A stretch of 64,000 bases of DNA from Candidatus Pantoea bituminis (lineage in GTDB: Bacteria; Pseudomonadota; Gammaproteobacteria; Enterobacterales; Enterobacteriaceae), in NCBI RefSeq assembly GCF_018842675.1, contig NZ_JAGTWO010000001.1:186001-250000 (forward strand), read 5' to 3'. Shown one piece after another: positions 19,737 through 28,330 of the stretch. The position numbers and the translations under genes were made by a program. The notes under the pieces are model-generated. The model saw only the letters and a list, made by a program, of their open reading frames with translations. It searched no databases and had not been told where the DNA came from. Every line of letters starts with the position of its first letter. The first letter of the stretch is position 1.

Positions 19737-19808
19737 CCGGGTCCCGCGGGCATAACCCTTTAAGCGGGCTGCGGGCCGGCGTGCTTTAAAGGGTTATGCC
19801 CGACCCGG
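19737..19808. repeat. Long inverted repeat upstream of the DUF2382 gene
   Basis: A perfect 16-bp repeat (GGGCATAACCCTTTAA at 19748-19763 and its complement at 19786-19801) is extended on both outsides by CCGGGTC / GACCCGG. The 22-base loop is GC-rich. It lies about 70 bp upstream of the stress gene start, so it may be an operator, or a strong hairpin insulating the promoter. Confidence 0.6.
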
Positions 19809-20319
19809 GCGACAGAAAATATATTCCCCTGCAAATTTTCCGGCGAAATCACTGGCACGTACACAAACAAGCCTGGCATAACCTGAAGAAACTGACAGAA
19901 AGTGCCGGGTGAACAGGCCGTGATGAGAAAAATGACACAAACCCATGCGGCTCGTCATAAATTCGTAAGCTAAAGCTGGCGGTTTCTGAGAAATGACAGC
20001 GTGTTTAACAGGCGGGGTAACAACACAAGTTGTAATCTGCCCGCGCCTGGTTTCGCGTAGCCCTGCTGAATCCTGCTGCAGGAAAAGGAATAATGGCCTT
20101 TTTTAAAAGGAGTTTCATCAGCACCTCGCAGACTTCTTCTGGCTCGGCGGTAAGGCAGGGAACCAGCCCTGCAGCGCTTACTGGCCGGAAAGTGATGGCG
20201 AAGGGCTGAAACTGCGCAGCCGGAATACGCCTCGCTTGCAAACAAGAACTCTTTAGCCAGAATCTACAGCTGCACAGAAAGTATGAAATGTGCACCTGCG
20301 AGAAATCCTTGTTACTTTT

Positions 20320-20346
20320 GCCCGCTGCTTATTTGCGGGCTTTTTT
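20320..20346 (+). terminator. Rho-independent terminator
   Basis: The stem GCCCGC / GCGGGC is followed by TTTTTTCG. It must end a plus-strand transcript from the 19.8-20.3 kb region, where I see no gene. Confidence 0.6.
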
Positions 20347-20396
20347 CGTCTTCACCCACAAGGACAAAGAGCGGCCGGACAGATAACGGAGCATTC

Positions 20397-20615
20397 ATGA
20401 CAGTGGAATCAGCAGACTATGTAAATAAAGGCGGTAAGCATTATGCGAATGATGACACGCAGTTCAGTGTCTCAGGCCATCAGCAGGCGAAACCGGAGCT
20501 GGAAGAAAAAATCTGGTCGCTGTTTAGTGAACCTGAAGCCGCGGCGGATAAAAAAGAGCAGGAAGCCATTCGTGAAAAAATCTGGCAGCTGGCTGAAGAC
20601 AACAGTGAGAAATAA
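20397..20615 (+). CDS. Small acidic protein of unknown function (72 aa)
   Basis: The ATG at 20397 follows ACGGAG. The protein is hydrophilic and contains an internal repeat: LEEKIWSLFSEPEAAADKKEQEA and IREKIWQLAEDNSEK share EKIWxL. It looks like a small helical stress or regulatory protein. It is flanked by terminators on both sides, so it is monocistronic. No family recognised. Confidence 0.65.
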   Translation: MTVESADYVNKGGKHYANDDTQFSVSGHQQAKPELEEKIWSLFSEPEAAADKKEQEAIREKIWQLAEDNSEK

Positions 20616-20737
20616 TCTGGCTGGCGCGGAATAAAACCATAGTCAGGTTAAATCTATATTAAACAAAGAATTAATGAACCTAACGCAGACATTACGGTCT
20701 ACAGTTAATGCGGAGGTCTCCTCTGTAACGAATTTTA

Positions 20738-20762
20738 ACCCGCCCTGTGCGGGTATTTTTTT
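20738..20762 (+). terminator. Rho-independent terminator
   Basis: ACCCGC / GCGGGT stem with a short loop followed by ATTTTTTT, about 120 bases past the 72-residue gene. Confidence 0.7.
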
Positions 20763-20827
20763 GCCCGCAATCCGCAACAAAAGAATAAACAGCCAACGCA
20801 TCGCACCTGCCGATTCCCCGGCAGCGC

Positions 20828-20872
20828 CGGGTCGTGAGCGCTGTTGCGCTTACCGGTTGGGGTCTGATGGCA
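20828..20872 (-). repeat. Stray copy of the leading-region module core
   Basis: On the plus strand the text CCGGGTCGT, then GCGCTTACCGGTTGGGGTCT and GATGGC, matches the complement of 36785-36825 with one mismatch in the 26-base core. It appears to be a fragment of the hairpin-rich module described at 33405 and 36468. Confidence 0.6.
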
Positions 20873-20997
20873 AGGGAAGTTGTCAGCCTGAATCTGGTCC
20901 GGAGGGCGATGCTGTAGCCTCAAATGAGGGAGAGATAAGCGAAAATGAGCGGATACCTGAAGTTTTTACAAGCTAATTAATACAGGGAAGGTCCGCT

Positions 20998-21090
20998 ATG
21001 AGCGATCTGCAGACATTACTAACAGCATTCTATGTGAATCAACCAGGAGCAGGTCACCTCTTGTCTGCTCTTAACAAATTCATCGATTAG
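20998..21090 (+). CDS. Possible 30-residue peptide gene
   Basis: ATG at 20998 follows AGGGAAGG at a proper distance. The frame reads MSDLQTLLTAFYVNQPGAGH and ends LNKFID. It lies just before the convergent EamA/ATP-grasp operon. Composition is protein-like, but length gives little statistical support. Confidence 0.35.
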   Translation: MSDLQTLLTAFYVNQPGAGHLLSALNKFID

Positions 21091-21181
21091 TATTTTCAAG
21101 ATGTTCAGATTTCCTGTTGTATAATACATAAGGTTCAAAAATGCATAACGCCGTGACAGTAAAACCGCAACGGCGTAATAA

Positions 21182-22057
21182 TTAGGCAAGCTTACTTTTT
21201 AATCTTTGCTCCATCCATATCTGGAAAAATGAGGCCCCAACACCGATTAAAAGTACGCCTAAAAGATAAAAGTTAACTCTACTGCCGAAAGTTATCTCAA
21301 AAATATATGTGATTAACGGCAGCATGCTTAGACACATCATCGTGATCAATGGCGACGATTTTTGCATTCCTTTTTGCATAAAATACATTGGCAAAACAAC
21401 CCCGACTAACACTAACCAGAGCGAATTAAAAATATCACCACTCGTTATTTTTTCAACGGGTATAAATGCGTATATTACTAAGGAAAGGAACCACGTAAGG
21501 TGAAAGCGCCACGCAAGAACAATGATTGGCGAAAGTGATAATAACTCCGCTTTTTCACTGTTCCACGCAACAAGCGCCGCGCCTAAAGCTGCTGCTATAG
21601 CTAAAAAAATACCCATAATAACTTGGAATGAAATGATTTTCTCGCTTATTATACAGACGGAAACGACACCACATAACATAACAAGCATGGATGTAATAAT
21701 TGAAGTTAAAAATACCTTTTTCCTGGAAAAAGTCACACCAATTATTATTATCCACAAAGGCCCTGCCGCGGCCTCCAACAACGTAGCAATAGAAGCAGGT
21801 ATCAATGTAATTGAAATATAGAAAGAGACAAACGCTAGTGCGGTGCTAACGTTTAGCCTGATAATACAAGGGATCTGTGGCCTAGAAAGCTTAATTCCTC
21901 GCAATTTAGATATTAAAAAATATACAGCACTACAAGTCAAAAAGGCGACAGTGACGAATATTAATATTGAATCTGAGCTCATGTTTTTTGTCATAAAACC
22001 ATAAGCTAATGACTGCATCAAAACGGATAGAACTATCGCCGCAGTAAATTTATTCAT
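21182..22057 (-). CDS. EamA/DMT-family exporter linked to an ATP-grasp ligase
   Basis: A 291-residue inner-membrane protein with ten hydrophobic helices in two EamA halves (LASIATLLEAAAGPLWI-like motif as IPASIATLLEAAAGPLWII). It overlaps the upstream ATP-grasp gene by eight bases, so the two are co-translated. DMT proteins export amino acids and metabolites; the tight link suggests it exports the ligase product or protects the producer. Low GC content compared with the neighbourhood points to acquisition by transfer. Confidence 0.85.
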   Translation of the reverse strand: MNKFTAAIVLSVLMQSLAYGFMTKNMSSDSILIFVTVAFLTCSAVYFLISKLRGIKLSRPQIPCIIRLNVSTALAFVSFYISITLIPASIATLLEAAAGPLWIIIIGVTFSRKKVFLTSIITSMLVMLCGVVSVCIISEKIISFQVIMGIFLAIAAALGAALVAWNSEKAELLSLSPIIVLAWRFHLTWFLSLVIYAFIPVEKITSGDIFNSLWLVLVGVVLPMYFMQKGMQKSSPLITMMCLSMLPLITYIFEITFGSRVNFYLLGVLLIGVGASFFQIWMEQRLKSKLA

Positions 22058-23273
22058 AAGAATTCATACCAAAAATGATATTTTCATCTTCCATCTCATG
22101 GAGTATGGATAACGACTGCTCGAGTAAAACTTTATCCTCATGACAAAAGTATGCTATACCAAAATCTCCGGTTGTAAGTAAAGGATTCACAGACTGGTGC
22201 CCTATCTGTGGAATGTTCCTGATACTGTGGTATCCAGGAAGCCGTCTGATATTTTCAAGCCCCTTGCGGTTGCTAATAATCCCTTTAACACTGCATCTTA
22301 AAAAAACCATAGAAAAATGCTTTTTGGGTGTGGGTACGCTGTAATTCAAGCGTCGAATGAAAATTTCCGGATGGATGATCGACTCACATAGCAGTGACGG
22401 TTGGCTATAACCGAAAGCACAATAAAATGCATCGACATCAAGCACGGGACCCATGATACGGCTATTTACTTCAATAAGACATGGGCCCGTATTAGTGAGC
22501 CTTAGTTCGGAGTGAGCTGCACCCTCTGCAATTCCTAAAGAAGTTAAACATTTTTTTACATAGTCTGTGATGAGACTATAAACCTCACCTTCCGTGGGTA
22601 TATCGAGAGTGACAATACTGCGGTAAATTGGAACGCCGTTATGCTGATCAATTCTTACTCTGTAAACATCACTGATGAGGTGCTTGCCACCAAGAGAGAC
22701 TGAGTTAACAATGAATTGCTCTCCTTCTATAAATTCCTGAATCAGTATTGAACTATTCCTTTTACCTAGCAAATTATAGCAGCCATGTATCTCTTTGAAA
22801 GATGATGATAATTCATTGAAATCATTAACTCTTTTACAGCCATCACTTCCCGCGCTATCTACAGGTTTTATAAATAGAGGGAAATTAATTTTTTGATGTA
22901 AAGACTCAAGTTCATCGTAAGAATCAATGGTGAAAGATTGGGCGCATTTTAAATCAGACTGTTGTAATTGCTTGAACATTTCATATTTATTAATTCTGGA
23001 TTGCACTTTAGAAAAGTCATTTCCTAAGAATCCCATAAGATAATTAAGCTTGTCTGTTATAAATGTTCCAAACTCACTACCGTTTATTATAGATTGAATC
23101 CCATGTATTTTAAGGTGAGCGATGGTTTCGTCAAAGTTTAAAAAAACAAAAAAATCTCCATTATCTGGTTTAAGATGGTCCTCATAGATTTTCATTACAG
23201 TTGCCCCAATGTCCTCTAATGATTTTAGAAGACACTTACCACTTGATACAGGATTAATAACTGCTATTTTCAT
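22050..23273 (-). CDS. ATP-grasp ligase (amino-acid/dipeptide ligase-like)
   Basis: A 407-residue ATP-grasp enzyme; such proteins join a carboxylate to an amine through an acyl phosphate. I start at ATG 23273 (MKIAVINPVSSGK); an upstream in-frame ATG adds only eight residues. Motifs: KPVDSAGSDGCKRV (nucleotide-binding loop), SILIQEFIEGEQFIVNSVS, and the metal site HSELRLTNTGPCLIEVNSRIMG. This arrangement resembles BacD/RizA-type L-amino-acid ligases and related carnosine synthase-like enzymes. With the EamA exporter downstream and a short gene upstream it forms a compact putative biosynthetic operon. The substrates cannot be read from the sequence. Confidence 0.85.
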   Translation of the reverse strand: MKIAVINPVSSGKCLLKSLEDIGATVMKIYEDHLKPDNGDFFVFLNFDETIAHLKIHGIQSIINGSEFGTFITDKLNYLMGFLGNDFSKVQSRINKYEMFKQLQQSDLKCAQSFTIDSYDELESLHQKINFPLFIKPVDSAGSDGCKRVNDFNELSSSFKEIHGCYNLLGKRNSSILIQEFIEGEQFIVNSVSLGGKHLISDVYRVRIDQHNGVPIYRSIVTLDIPTEGEVYSLITDYVKKCLTSLGIAEGAAHSELRLTNTGPCLIEVNSRIMGPVLDVDAFYCAFGYSQPSLLCESIIHPEIFIRRLNYSVPTPKKHFSMVFLRCSVKGIISNRKGLENIRRLPGYHSIRNIPQIGHQSVNPLLTTGDFGIAYFCHEDKVLLEQSLSILHEMEDENIIFGMNSYE

Positions 23274-23712
23274 TTTCTTTTCTCTCGATAACATCAACTA
23301 ATTCTTTAGTTTTCCCAACGCAGAATTTCAAATAATTTACAATTGGATAAATTGTGCTACTTAAGTTACCGATTAACCATGCTCCGTTTTTTTCAGAAAG
23401 ATAAATTCACTTTCTTCTATTCTAGGAACACTATCATCGCTTGTGAAAACATAATGATTATTATCTTTTTTAATGTAATGACTTTTTATGCCAGCCGCAA
23501 TAACCAAACCATCATAATGAAGCTTATGATTATTTAATGCTACTTTCCCATTCTCATACCTAAAATCATCAGCACTGTTTTTTCCAACTTTTAGAAGTCC
23601 AATTTCATAATAGAAATGAATTTTTTTGCATTTTCTAAAGGAATTGATGATATGTATCTTGAAACCAATTTCAATGTGCGATTACGAATTTTTTTATATC
23701 AGCAGCATTCAT
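23254..23712 (-). pseudogene. Unrecognised gene upstream of the ATP-grasp gene, three poly-A frameshifts
   Basis: No long frame is visible as read. Adding one A to each of three seven-base A runs (complement of T runs near 23384-23393, 23621-23627 and 23689-23695) gives a continuous protein of about 153 residues. It runs from MNAADIKKIRNRTLKL through IHFYYEIGLLKVGK and YDGLVIAAGIKSHY to NGAWLIGNLSSTIYPIVNYL. Its stop overlaps the ATP-grasp start by 20 bases, as expected for a co-translated gene. The restored protein has a balanced composition; I recognise no family. This is inference from the general pattern of poly-base losses in the window. Confidence 0.5.
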
Positions 23713-23797
23713 ATTTTTTAATGTGCTATTACTAACCGACTTTATTAACTAAAGGTTGTATCTAATCTTGGGGGCAGGTCACTTGTTATGTTTGCTT

Positions 23798-24259
23798 TTA
23801 TCTATTGGTATAGATATCAGGCCGGGTGATAGCCCACGCATAGTTTTTCTTATTCACCGGTTCATAGCCAAACTTTTCATAAAGCCAGGGCGCAGTTGTT
23901 GTGAATAACAAGATCCTACGAAGCTTTTCAAACACCGGGTGGCTATGAATACATTCCATAAGCCATCTTCCCAACCCGTCGCCCTGGTATTCCTCAAGTA
24001 CATACACATCACAAAGATACGCGAAAGTAGCATAGTCCGTTATCAGACGTGCAAATCCTGCCTGAGATTCATTGTGATAAATGCCAAAGTTAAGGCTGTT
24101 CGCTACTGAAGCCGTGACGGTTTCCAGATCTATACCTTTTGCCCATATAGATCTCGTCAAATACTGATGCACAGCCTGTATGTTCAACTTTGCATTGTCT
24201 GTACTGATCAGAAAATCATTCATACACCATTCATATATCGCTGAAATGCTCACTTTCAC
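23798..24259 (-). CDS. GNAT-family acetyltransferase
   Basis: A 153-residue acetyltransferase if it starts at GTG 24259, or 141 if it starts at the internal ATG 24223 (MNDFLISTDNAK). Neither has a strong ribosome site. The acetyl-CoA loop is EEYQGDGLGRWLMECI, followed by LLFTTTAPWLYEKFGYEPV, typical of the small YhhY/ArgA-like group. It is not clearly part of the ATP-grasp operon: it lies 85 bases upstream of it in the same direction, so co-transcription is possible and a self-resistance or tailoring role can be imagined. Acceptor unknown. Confidence 0.85.
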   Translation of the reverse strand: MKVSISAIYEWCMNDFLISTDNAKLNIQAVHQYLTRSIWAKGIDLETVTASVANSLNFGIYHNESQAGFARLITDYATFAYLCDVYVLEEYQGDGLGRWLMECIHSHPVFEKLRRILLFTTTAPWLYEKFGYEPVNKKNYAWAITRPDIYTNR

Positions 24260-24754
24260 ACCTATCCAGATGTTGTAGGGAGAATTAACCTTATCATTAT
24301 CTAAGAGAAATTATCCGAACTGAATCGAGCTGACTTCCAAAGATTGAACCGTTAGCGCTAATGCACAATGTCCGCTTTTCGCTCAGAGCAGACCTTCAGC
24401 AGCCTCGACCTAAAAACAGCATGCCCGTGCCATCCGCTCATGACTGATACCTTTTATGCAGGCGTTCCGGTAAAAAATTTGCCCTGACCCCAACTCCTCC
24501 ACGTGACTTCACTTGTTAAATCCTGGAGATCCGGAAAAGGACAGAAGCGGATCTGCTTTATCCGGCACCAATAATTTTCCTGAAACGAAAAATTTTTATG
24601 TCCTATACTCCCATTAAATAAGGGCTGCACAGGGGTTTCCGCACTCGCTCGCCCGGTAGGGAGACGACGTGATTTTTGTCGAGTTGCCAGCTTCCTTGTA
24701 GTGATACACTTCCGGAAACTGCTAAATAGAATAAAAGTCGGATCAACGGGATGA

Positions 24755-24808
24755 GGTAATGCGGTAATGCGGTAATGCGGTAATGCGGTAATGCGGTAAT
24801 GCGGTAAT
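24755..24808. repeat. 8-bp tandem repeat, GGTAATGC, 6.75 copies
   Basis: The unit GGTAATGC repeats six times exactly from 24755 and ends with a partial GGTAAT. It lies in a gene-free region; the minus-strand open frame across it (RITALPHY repeats) is a by-product. Copy number should vary by slippage. Confidence 0.9.
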
Positions 24809-24942
24809 TTAACAACGTTTCTATATGCGTGATTATTATTTCCATGGTTAATTTCACAGTCTGGGATAATACGAAAGTAAAGGACAGGTTATGACGGGTG
24901 ATGATTTCAGACGGAGATAATTAATGTGAGGGGTTATTTTTA

Positions 24943-25218
24943 ATGAGAAGGGAAAAAATCAGGATTGGTATTTCGATGATGCGATTAGCCCTTCTGGCCA
25001 TGGGACATGAAAACGTTTGGTACAGGGATACAGGATCACAAGTACAAATCATTACATGGGATGGATTCGTAGCTGCTCAGCTTAATAGATCATCCGAGAG
25101 CTGGGAAATTCAGCTTGGTGCGAATGGCACGTTCAGCAACCCAGGAGGCATTGAGCCAGATGATGCTAGAGAACTGACTGAAGAATATGCATTTAACCTG
25201 TCAACTGTACATCCATAG
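24943..25218 (+). CDS. Hypothetical protein (91 aa)
   Basis: ATG 24943 follows GAGGGG by about nine bases. The protein has a basic N-terminus and a mixed alpha/beta look (NVWYRDTGSQVQIITWDGFVAAQLNR, WEIQLGANGTFSNPGGIEPDDARELTEEYAF). It has no membrane segment or family signature that I know. It lies 76 bases before the next gene in the same direction and may share its transcript. Confidence 0.6.
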   Translation: MRREKIRIGISMMRLALLAMGHENVWYRDTGSQVQIITWDGFVAAQLNRSSESWEIQLGANGTFSNPGGIEPDDARELTEEYAFNLSTVHP

Positions 25219-25294
25219 TTTCAGAACGAGTTGTCTCCAAAGGCAACATAGTCTTGAAGGGCGGCATTACACGTCAGTACAGGAGCACAGATAT

Positions 25295-25963
25295 ATGGGG
25301 AGCGGGATTTCATTATGGGTGTCTTTGATCAGTGCAGGCGCGGGTATTTTGGGTGCCCTGGGTAGCCAGTGGCTTTCGCACCACTTTGCCACTGCACGTG
25401 AACTGCGGGCGTCAGAAGATAAGCTGGCACGGGAACGGTATTTTATCGCCACCGAGCTGGTTTTCGTGCTGGAGCAGTTTGCTGAGGCCTGCATCGCACC
25501 AGCCTGTGATGCAGGGACTTTTGATCACACAGAGGGCCGTCGCACAGGAGAAACTGATTTTCCAAAGTTTGACTATTCCTCCATCACCGGAAACTGGCGG
25601 GTGCTTCCTTCCCGCCTCATTTACAGGCTGCGCGAAATGATTGTGCTGCAGGAAGAATCACGCAGGCTGATTCATCAGTCTTTTGACTGGGATGATGTGA
25701 CAGATCCGGTTGAAAGTTTTGCCATTCGTCAGTACCAGGCCGCCCGTCTCGGTATGAAGGCAAAGATTCAGGCGGGGCGGCTGAGGAAGCTGTGCGGTAT
25801 GCCATCTACCGCACTCCTTCAAGGCCAGCGCTCCAGCGGCGCCATTCTGTGGAAGCTGTGGAGAATTCATCGCAGTAAGGAAATGGGGCGGTTGATAACT
25901 GAAAAACTTTTCCGCGACACAATGGACGGCCGCACTGATAGCAGAGAAGGAATATTACCATGA
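25295..25963 (+). CDS. Hypothetical protein with an N-terminal membrane anchor (222 aa)
   Basis: I start at ATG 25295 (AGGAG lies 9-13 bases upstream). The open frame extends upstream but without family logic. Residues 5-25 (ISLWVSLISAGAGILGALGSQWL) form a membrane anchor, followed by a long helical charged region (RELRASEDKLARERYFIATELVF) that may be a coiled coil. The gene ends in ATGA, overlapping the start of the ResD-like resolvase by four bases, so the two are translationally coupled. Function unknown. Confidence 0.7.
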   Translation: MGSGISLWVSLISAGAGILGALGSQWLSHHFATARELRASEDKLARERYFIATELVFVLEQFAEACIAPACDAGTFDHTEGRRTGETDFPKFDYSSITGNWRVLPSRLIYRLREMIVLQEESRRLIHQSFDWDDVTDPVESFAIRQYQAARLGMKAKIQAGRLRKLCGMPSTALLQGQRSSGAILWKLWRIHRSKEMGRLITEKLFRDTMDGRTDSREGILP

Positions 25964-26733
25964 CCGGACTTGTAGCCTGGGGCAACGCACTGCCGCCAGC
26001 CCAACTGCCCGTAGCCCTCGATTATCCGGCCGCGCTGGCGCTGCGCCAGATGGCCGCGAAGCACGATGAATATCCGCAGTACCTTCTGGCGCCGGAGGTC
26101 AGTGCCCTGCTTCATTACGTCCCGGATCTGAACCGCAAGATGCTGTTCACCACGCTGTGGAATACCGGCGCGCGCATTAACGAAGCGCTGGCCCTGACCC
26201 GGGGAGATTTCAGTCTGGTGCCGCCCTACCCTTACGTGCAGCTGGCCACGCTCAAGCAACGCAGCGAGAAGGTCGCCCGCGGTCCGGGACGCGCTCCCGC
26301 CGGTATTGTGCCGCACCGCCTGGTGCCACTGTCCGATCCACAGTACGTGGCCCAGCTGGAGATGATGGTCGCCACGCTGAAAATTCCTCTCGAGCGGCGT
26401 AATCCGGAGACCGGCCGGACGGAGAAGATCAGGCTCTGGACCGTGGCCGACCGGACGGTGCGCACCTGGCTGAATGAGGCCGTCGCCGCAGCCGCCGATG
26501 ACGGAGTCACGTTCTCCGTACCGGTGACGCCGCACACCTTCCGCCACAGCTATGCCATGCACATGCTTTATGCGGGGATTCCGCTGAAGGCACTGCAGAG
26601 CCTGATGGGGCACAAAAGCATGAAGTCCACCGAGGTGTACACCAAGGTGTTTGCGCTGGACGTGGCAGCACGGCACCGTGTGCAGTTTCACATGCCGGGA
26701 ACGGATGCCGTGGCCATGCTGAAAAAGCCGTGA
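25960..26733 (+). CDS. Tyrosine recombinase of the F-plasmid ResD type
   Basis: A 257-residue site-specific recombinase, close in length and layout to the F-plasmid D protein (ResD), which resolves plasmid dimers. Catalytic residues are Arg in TLWNTGARINEALALTRGDF, His and Arg in TPHTFRHSYAMHML, His in LMGHKSMKSTEVYTKVF and the Tyr nucleophile in the same segment. It overlaps the upstream gene by ATGA. In F the gene lies near the replication origin; no replicon gene is visible here, so this copy may have been moved. It is the third recombinase type in the window. No rfsF-like site was identified. Confidence 0.85.
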   Translation: MTGLVAWGNALPPAQLPVALDYPAALALRQMAAKHDEYPQYLLAPEVSALLHYVPDLNRKMLFTTLWNTGARINEALALTRGDFSLVPPYPYVQLATLKQRSEKVARGPGRAPAGIVPHRLVPLSDPQYVAQLEMMVATLKIPLERRNPETGRTEKIRLWTVADRTVRTWLNEAVAAAADDGVTFSVPVTPHTFRHSYAMHMLYAGIPLKALQSLMGHKSMKSTEVYTKVFALDVAARHRVQFHMPGTDAVAMLKKP

Positions 26734-26964
26734 AGGCCCGAGCTGTACGAAACCGACCATTTCAGTACGGGGCCATTTTTTTACGCGATACAGTGGACAG
26801 TTGCCTATATAAAAACAGGCTTAGTGAAGGATGTTTTTCGTTTTCCAGACGGCACTTAATAAATACTTCGTAGGTCGTGAGCATGCAGGATTTTTAATCC
26901 GGGACGCGAGGGACCGGCCAACCGCAGGGCGGCAGGCCGTTAACAGCACATCAGTAAGGCGGGA

Positions 26965-27320
26965 TTAAAGTTGTTCCCAGTCCGGCAGGTCTTTTGCTTT
27001 CCGGCGTGAACGGAAAACGGCTGCCATGCAGAGCCCAAATAACAGACCGGCAACCAGCGCTGTTATCACGCTGGCCAGTGGGCTGTACCCCGGGGGCGCC
27101 AGGTGACAAACCACATGCAGCATCCCCAGAACACGGCATAATAAACACCGAGAAAGCACACATTGCTGGCAAAGCTGGAGAAGAGTGCGGGGGTTTTCTT
27201 TATACCCATCCACCACAGCAGCCGGTAGGTGGCCGGGATACGCTGGCTTTTACGCAGGCCTTTCTCAGACATCAGCGCAAAAGCCTTTTCTGTTTTTCGC
27301 TTAAATTCTGCATCTTTCAC
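26965..27320 (-). pseudogene. DUF6404-family membrane protein, one frameshift
   Basis: A small inner-membrane protein. The N-terminus MKDAEFKRKTEKAFALMSEKGLRKSQRIPATYRLLWWMGIKK is typical of the family; two membrane helices follow (NVCFLGVYYAVFWGCCMWFVTW and ITALVAGLLFGLCMAAVF). The frame breaks in the C/G runs at 27088-27096. One added base gives TWRPPGYSPLASVITALVAG and ends at KDLPDWEQL, about 118 residues. It lies downstream of the tra remnant, in the same direction. Function unknown. Confidence 0.75.
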
Positions 27321-27395
27321 TCAGTAAACCTCCTTTTAAACCGTACAGCACACGTCATCACCATACGCATCAGTAGCAGAATCGCAACCCTTTGT

Positions 27396-28007
27396 TCAGT
27401 CAGGTTTTCCGGTAACCAGCACGTTCATCAGGCCTGCATCCGAATACGCATAGCGCAGCAACTGAAGGCCGGAAAAGAACACCGCCGTGTTCAGAAAGGG
27501 CAGCAGCCACAGGCTCATGTTGTGCATCGCCATGCCGGCCAGCGGCGGCATGATAAGGGCGCTTACGCCCGTCGCCATGAATACGGCGGTGAGGTTGCGT
27601 CCGCGCACGAAGCGTCCTTTTTCACGCTTCATCAGCTGTGAGTGCAGCAGCAGGGTCACCGGCATCATGTCCGGGCGGGTCTTCACTTCCCGGATGCGCG
27701 CCGTTTCGGCGTCTGTCAGATTGTGCGTGTCGGAGAAATCCTGAATAAACGCGTTCACTACGCTCTGGACGACTTCACTGCAGCGGGGTTCGGACGAGTT
27801 GAAGAACTTACCGTAGATGCCTGTGGTGCTGTACTTACCGAGCAGCGTGGTAATTTCGTCAATGCGCCCGCCTATCAGTGAAGAGTGCTCGCGGGTGTCG
27901 CCGTAAATGCGCCAGCAGAGCGCCAGCGCGAGGATCGTGATAACGAGCAGCACCAGAATAGCCACGGCCATATTGCGGTTTCCCGCCGAACGCAGCTTTA
28001 ATTCCAT
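27396..28007 (-). CDS. Inner-membrane protein at the traE position; N-terminus TraE-like
   Basis: A 203-residue protein starting 17 bases after traL. The first 35 residues (MELKLRSAGNRNMAVAILVLLVITILALALCWRIYG) look like the N-terminal anchor of F TraE. The rest does not: it has a soluble helical middle and two more membrane helices near residues 145-190 (LTAVFMATGVSALIMPPLAGM, LLPFLNTAVFFSGLQLL). It could be a traE start fused to a foreign gene, ending the tra operon here, or an unrelated membrane protein. No traK or traB follows. Confidence 0.55.
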   Translation of the reverse strand: MELKLRSAGNRNMAVAILVLLVITILALALCWRIYGDTREHSSLIGGRIDEITTLLGKYSTTGIYGKFFNSSEPRCSEVVQSVVNAFIQDFSDTHNLTDAETARIREVKTRPDMMPVTLLLHSQLMKREKGRFVRGRNLTAVFMATGVSALIMPPLAGMAMHNMSLWLLPFLNTAVFFSGLQLLRYAYSDAGLMNVLVTGKPD

Positions 28008-28024
28008 GTTGTCTCCGGAGGGGG

Positions 28025-28321
28025 TCAGGCGACCCAGTGCCGTTTGTAGCTGTCAGGCAGGATGCTGATAAAGAAGCGCATCACTGATGTAGGCAGGCAC
28101 CAGTACGCCAGGTTGAGAAGATACTGAGAACCGCGGCCTTTCTTGAGGTGACGAATTCCAACCACGGCGGCTAAGAGCGTGGGGCCAAAAATCCACATGT
28201 TGAGAAACACTGCCAGCAGTGCCAGTGGCACGTACAGGCAGAACTCATCAGGTGGCAGCCCCACGAACCGCTTTTGCTCGGAAAACGTAGCCGCAAAAGT
28301 ATACCGGTCACGTTTATCCAT
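28025..28321 (-). CDS. traL: Type IV conjugal transfer protein TraL
   Basis: A 98-residue inner-membrane protein of F-type pilus assembly. Signatures are the YTFAATFSEQKRFVGLPPDE start, two hydrophobic helices (FCLYVPLALLAVFLNMWIFGPTLLAAVVG) and the end YWCLPTSVMRFFISILPDSYKRHWVA. It lies nine bases after the pilin gene traA, the same order as in F. Beyond it the expected traE-traK-traB genes are missing or replaced, so this is a partial transfer region. Confidence 0.88.
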   Translation of the reverse strand: MDKRDRYTFAATFSEQKRFVGLPPDEFCLYVPLALLAVFLNMWIFGPTLLAAVVGIRHLKKGRGSQYLLNLAYWCLPTSVMRFFISILPDSYKRHWVA

Positions 28322-28330
28322 AAGCGCGCA

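Noticed and set aside
24755..24808. CRISPR or replication iterons
   Set aside because: The unit is only 8 bp with no spacers, and no cas or rep gene is near.
24603..24857. Minus-strand frame with RITALPHY repeats as a surface protein
   Set aside because: The repeat arises from the 8-bp DNA repeat; there is no signal peptide logic, ribosome site or family support.
25867..26760. Minus-strand open frame of 297 codons
   Set aside because: It is the complement of the ResD-like resolvase gene, rich in His/Arg/Gly as expected of a GC-rich shadow, and matches no family.
27396..28007. A true traE gene
   Set aside because: Only the first 35 residues resemble TraE; the C-terminal membrane helices do not belong to that family.
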